Below are positions 60,613 through 64,000 of a stretch of 64,000 nt of DNA, piece by piece. Each line of letters begins with the position of its first letter. Position 1 is the first letter of the stretch. The notes under the pieces were generated by a model that ran no database searches, had not been told where the DNA came from, and saw only the letters and a program-made list of their open reading frames with translations. This stretch comes from Cytophagales bacterium (GTDB lineage Bacteria; Bacteroidota; Bacteroidia; Cytophagales; Cyclobacteriaceae). The translations under genes and the position numbers were made by a program. The DNA lies in NCBI GenBank assembly GCA_017303805.1, contig JAFLBQ010000004.1:1-64000 (forward strand). The letters run 5' to 3'.

Positions 60613-63042
60613 ATGAAGATCTCCTACAATTGGCTTAAGCACTACATAGAAATACCCGAACCACCCGAAGAACTTGCAAAAGTGCTGACGGATACCGGTT
60701 TGGAGGTGGAAAGTATTGAACCTTTTGAAACTGTTAAAGGGGGCTTGAAGGGCCTTGTGGTTGGCGAAGTGCTTACTTGTGGTAAACACCCCAATGCCGA
60801 TAAGCTTTCTATAACAACCGTTGCTGTAGGCGATAAAATTTTACCCATTGTTTGTGGTGCCGCAAATGTTGCCACGGGGCAAAAAGTAATAGTGGCCGTG
60901 CCGGGCACTACAGTACATCCTACCAACGGTGAGCCTTTTACTATCAAAGCAACCAAAATCCGGGGCGAAGTTTCGGAAGGAATGATCTGTGCCGAAGATG
61001 AAATCGGCTTGGGAGAAAGTCATGCCGGAATAATGGTACTGAACACTACGGCACCCAATGGAACACCTGCATCCGAATACTTCCAGGTTCAATCCGATTA
61101 TGTGCTGGAGATTGGACTAACCCCTAACCGGGCTGATGCCGCCTCGCATATTGGCGTTGCCCGCGATCTTAAAGCAGCAAAAAAACGCACCCTTACCATT
61201 CCGGAAGTTGGTGCTTTTAAGGTTGAAAATAAAAACCGCACTATTCCGGTTGAAGTAGAAAATACCACTGCCTGCCTGCGGTATTCGGCTGTAACCCTTT
61301 CGGGAGTTACCGTGCAGCAATCGCCTGCATGGCTGAAGAACCGGCTACAATCGATTGGCCTTACTCCCATCAATAATATTGTGGACATTACCAATTTTGT
61401 ACTGCACGAAACCGGCCAACCCCTGCATGCATTTGATGCCGACCAGATAACCGGCAACAAAGTAATTGTAAAAACACTACCAGCCGGAACAAAATTCAAA
61501 ACACTGGACGATAAAGAAAGAACGCTTACTGCGAATGATCTGATGATTTGCAACACCGAAGAACCCATGTGTATTGCCGGTGTGTTCGGTGGAATTAAGT
61601 CGGGTATTTCGGAAAGCACTGTAAATATCTTTTTGGAGAGTGCCTGCTTCTCGCCCGATTACGTTCGCAAAACCGGCATGCATCACCAATTAAAAACCGA
61701 TGCTTCTTTTAGGTTTGAACGCGGTACCGACCCTAACCTGACTGTATATGCCTTACAACGCGCAGCCTTGCTCATTAAAGAAATTGCCGGGGGTACTGTC
61801 TCCTCCCAACTGGTTGATGTATATCCTGCCAAAGTGGAGAACCGCCTCATTTCGGTAAAAGAAAAAAACATTACACGTTTAATCGGAAAGGCAATTTCGC
61901 GTGCGGAAGCTATAACCATTCTTGAAAGCCTGGACATGGCCGTGGTTGCCCGGGATACGGACTCGTTTACGGTTTCAGTTCCACCCTATCGGGTAGATGT
62001 AACACAAGAAGCCGATGTAATTGAAGAAATTCTTCGCATTTATGGGTTCAACAACATTGAGCTTACCGATACGGTAGGCACCGGCTATCTGGCCGAGTTT
62101 CCGGAGAAAGACATCAATAAATTTAAAAGAACCCTGAGCAGCCAATTGGAAGGAAATGGTTTTTTTGAAATTCTTACCAACTCGCTTACCAACGCAGCGT
62201 ATCAGCAAAAACATCAGCTCACTTTTGCCGGGCAACCGGTAGAAATTTTAAATAAGCTTAGCGAAGAGCAGGGTATTTTAAGGCAGACCATGCTATTTAC
62301 CGGCCTGGAAGTTTGCGCCTACAACGTTAATCGCAAACAAAAGGATTTGAAGTTATTTGAGTTTGGTAAAATCTACTGGAAAAACGATTTGGGTGAAGAC
62401 GTTACCAAACGCTACACCGAAGAAGAACGCCTTGCGCTTTACATCAGCGGTAATACCGAAACGGAAAACTGGCAAAACAAGACCCGGGCTGTAACCTATT
62501 TCGATTTGGCACAACAAGTTGTGCAGGTATTGGAAAAAGCGAACCTGGAAAATGTAAAGCAAGAGAAACTAAACGACCCGTTGTTTGAATATGGCATGCA
62601 ATTGCTGAAAGGCAACAAAGAAATAGGCAGATTGGGGAAGGTAAAAGCAAGTCTTACCAAAGATTTCGACATTAAGCAGGAGATTTTTTATGCCGACTTA
62701 CATACTGCCTTGCTTTTCAGGTCGGCAAACCCTAAGTTCGTTGTGCAGGAAGTGCCCAAATTTCCGGAAGTAAGACGCGACCTCTCGCTTGTGTTGGATA
62801 AACAGGTAAGTTTTGATGAGATTAGGGCATTGGTGCTAGGCACGGAAAAAAAATTGGTAAAAGAGATTATTACCTTCGATGTGTACGAGGGAGATAAGAT
62901 TCCGGCTGGAAAAAAAGCGTATGCATTAGGCTTTACCTTGCAGGACGAATCGAAGACCCTGACAGTTGAAGAGATTGATAAAGTGATGAACCGGTTGATG
63001 GGTGCCTTTGAAGGAAAAATGGGGGCTGTAATAAGAAAGTAG
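60613..63042 (+). CDS. pheT: phenylalanyl-tRNA synthetase beta subunit
   Basis: Beta subunit of the PheRS heterotetramer that charges tRNA-Phe. The 809 residues show the N-terminal tRNA-binding domain (GKHPNADKLS, VCGAANVATGQKV, RGEVSEGMICAEDE), B3/B4 editing domain (SGITESTVNIFLES-like segment), B5, and the C-terminal anticodon-binding FDX-ACB domain (EVPKFPEVRRDLSLVLD, to the end). The alpha subunit gene pheS is not in the window. Confidence 0.96.
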   Translation: MKISYNWLKHYIEIPEPPEELAKVLTDTGLEVESIEPFETVKGGLKGLVVGEVLTCGKHPNADKLSITTVAVGDKILPIVCGAANVATGQKVIVAVPGTTVHPTNGEPFTIKATKIRGEVSEGMICAEDEIGLGESHAGIMVLNTTAPNGTPASEYFQVQSDYVLEIGLTPNRADAASHIGVARDLKAAKKRTLTIPEVGAFKVENKNRTIPVEVENTTACLRYSAVTLSGVTVQQSPAWLKNRLQSIGLTPINNIVDITNFVLHETGQPLHAFDADQITGNKVIVKTLPAGTKFKTLDDKERTLTANDLMICNTEEPMCIAGVFGGIKSGISESTVNIFLESACFSPDYVRKTGMHHQLKTDASFRFERGTDPNLTVYALQRAALLIKEIAGGTVSSQLVDVYPAKVENRLISVKEKNITRLIGKAISRAEAITILESLDMAVVARDTDSFTVSVPPYRVDVTQEADVIEEILRIYGFNNIELTDTVGTGYLAEFPEKDINKFKRTLSSQLEGNGFFEILTNSLTNAAYQQKHQLTFAGQPVEILNKLSEEQGILRQTMLFTGLEVCAYNVNRKQKDLKLFEFGKIYWKNDLGEDVTKRYTEEERLALYISGNTETENWQNKTRAVTYFDLAQQVVQVLEKANLENVKQEKLNDPLFEYGMQLLKGNKEIGRLGKVKASLTKDFDIKQEIFYADLHTALLFRSANPKFVVQEVPKFPEVRRDLSLVLDKQVSFDEIRALVLGTEKKLVKEIITFDVYEGDKIPAGKKAYALGFTLQDESKTLTVEEIDKVMNRLMGAFEGKMGAVIRK

Positions 63043-63107
63043 TGAATGAGCCGAGGATTTGGGGTACGGCCCACAAAATGTTTGAATTTGAAATTTAGAA
63101 TCTAACC

Positions 63108-63404
63108 ATGGATCAGGAAACGTTAAAATCAAGTTTAAATGGGTTGGAACGGAAGGTGTTGGTATTACTGAACGAACATAGATCGTTGAAAGACGAGTTA
63201 AAGGGGTTAAAACTGGAGAATCACGAGCTCAAAACCGACCTGCGCAAGCGCGATGAGCAACTCCATCATTTTAAAAATCAGATTAAAATTACTAAGATTG
63301 TAGATCATATAAACCCGGAAGACGAAGGTGTTTCGGAATTGAAAAGAAAAGTGGACGAGTATATACGTGAAATCGATAAGTGTATTGCTCACTTGAGCAG
63401 ATAA
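63108..63404 (+). CDS. 98-residue coiled-coil protein upstream of zapA
   Basis: Almost wholly coiled coil (about 1-55, heptads of Leu and Lys/Glu: LKDELKGLKLENHELKTDLRKRDEQL), followed by a shorter C-terminal helix pair. It starts 65 nt after pheT and ends 13 nt before zapA. A ZapB-like role at the division ring is suggested by coiled-coil type and the zapA position, but not by recognised homology. Confidence 0.65.
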   Translation: MDQETLKSSLNGLERKVLVLLNEHRSLKDELKGLKLENHELKTDLRKRDEQLHHFKNQIKITKIVDHINPEDEGVSELKRKVDEYIREIDKCIAHLSR

Positions 63405-63417
63405 CCGGAAGAAGTTG

Positions 63418-63702
63418 ATGGAAGAATTATCCGTAAAAATAAAAATTGCCGACCGCGAATACCCCATGAAGGTAAAGCGCAAAGAAGAAGAAAGAGTGCG
63501 TGCAGCCGGCAAACACATCAACGAAAAAATTAAGTACTACCGGGAACAGTTTGGCATTGATGACAAACAGGATCTGCTGGCCATGGTGGCCTTCGATTGT
63601 TTGGTAGATAAAATGGCAGACGAAGAAAATCTGCAGCAGATAGACCAAACCGTGGTTGAAAAGGTAAACCATATCAATCAACTGGTTAGCCAGGCACTCT
63701 AA
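63418..63702 (+). CDS. zapA: cell division protein ZapA
   Basis: A 94-residue protein that bundles FtsZ filaments at the division site. The N-terminal beta-rich globular part (SVKIKIADREYPMKVKRKEEERVRAAGKHINEKI) and the C-terminal coiled coil are typical. ATG 63418 is used; TTG 63415 is in the same frame. It lies between the coiled-coil gene and rny, a frequent Bacteroidota order. Confidence 0.9.
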   Translation: MEELSVKIKIADREYPMKVKRKEEERVRAAGKHINEKIKYYREQFGIDDKQDLLAMVAFDCLVDKMADEENLQQIDQTVVEKVNHINQLVSQAL

Positions 63703-63780
63703 GCCTTTCTTATTTTAATTCCCTTCCTTTTTCTAAGGCCGGTTGGCCGTTCGGGTTTAAGACTATAAATACTAACCATT

Positions 63781-64000
63781 ATGAATCTTTTATCCCCAGG
63801 AGCCGGATCAATTATTTTTATCGCTTTAGGCGCATTGATACCTGCCATTATTATCGGGTTATTACTAAGTGCTTTTCTTTATAAGCGAAAGCTGCGCAAA
63901 AATCAGGAAGCCCTTGAAGAAAAAACCAAGCTGATTATCAAAGAAGCAGAGCTACAGGCTGAGAATATCAAGAAAGACAAGATTATTGAAGCCAAAGACA
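63781..64000 (+). CDS. rny: ribonuclease Y, N-terminal part (cut by window end)
   Basis: The first 73 residues: a TM helix (about 9-33), then a long charged coiled coil with KEAELQAENIKKDKIIEAKD, matching the N-terminal anchor of membrane-bound RNase Y. The KH and HD domains lie beyond the window, so the identification rests on this N-terminus and the zapA neighbourhood. RNase Y starts mRNA decay. Confidence 0.85.
   Translation, partial: MNLLSPGAGSIIFIALGALIPAIIIGLLLSAFLYKRKLRKNQEALEEKTKLIIKEAELQAENIKKDKIIEAKD

Noticed and set aside
63703-63780. 6S RNA between zapA and rny
   Set aside because: In some bacteria 6S RNA adjoins zapA, but the 78-nt gap is too short and shows no fitting hairpin.

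Overview
The window looks like a chromosomal segment of a Bacteroidota, most likely a Cytophagales-type bacterium. Grounds: the 16S rRNA 5' end; a SusC/SusD pair; a subtilase with a type IX secretion (T9SS) sorting tail; a Bacteroidota-style serine palmitoyltransferase; LPS genes (lpxB, hldD); start sites mostly lacking Shine-Dalgarno sequences; and ten exact copies of the Bacteroidota -7 promoter element TAnnTTTG placed just upstream of genes. Assignment below order level is not attempted. Most of the window is core genome. I saw no transposase, phage gene, CRISPR array or integrase.

Layout. 1-750: 5' end of a 16S rRNA gene (minus strand) with a leader of about 350 nt and a two-part promoter. 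750-5119 (minus): relA/spoT, fur-family, STAS and purA. 5278-10102: tRNA-Leu, tig, clpP and clpX, with a minus-strand flavoprotein between clpP and clpX. 10104-12687: lpxB with a 6-pyruvoyltetrahydropterin-synthase-type enzyme, then hldD. 12675-24285 (minus): a T9SS subtilase coupled to a secreted unknown, a SusC/SusD/lipoprotein trio and a PorE-like OmpA protein. 24339-29699 (minus): lepA, two small coiled-coil genes, folD, queE, pabB and pabC. 30088-33068: PadR regulator and a large FtsX/MacB-type permease. 33171-43910 (mostly minus): serine palmitoyltransferase, an esterase/aminotransferase pair, a Usp-like protein with a SulP transporter, a two-component system, a methyltransferase, a probable STING-domain membrane protein, an amidohydrolase and a TerB-like protein. 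43989-52508: small metabolic genes (acpH-like, thiL, methylmalonyl-CoA epimerase, IscA-like, Uma2, RidA, aminopeptidase P) and a GH29 fucosidase. 52655-60577: DUF4199, SRPBCC/GyrI-like, GH144, phospholipase C-like, rpsT, radC, a class C serine hydrolase, DUF1684 and hicBA. 60613-64000: pheT, a coiled-coil gene, zapA and the start of rny.

Two observations stand out. First, the 230-residue protein at 41441-42133 has two N-terminal membrane helices and a C-terminal region that I read as a prokaryotic STING cyclic-dinucleotide receptor domain, with no cyclase gene nearby. Second, several intergenic regions hold tandem arrays of 7-nt units, often arranged as inverted arms of large hairpins. In three cases an arm begins exactly at a TAG stop codon. 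One array lies in the rRNA leader, and one runs into the coding start of queE. I do not recognise this as a named repeat family.
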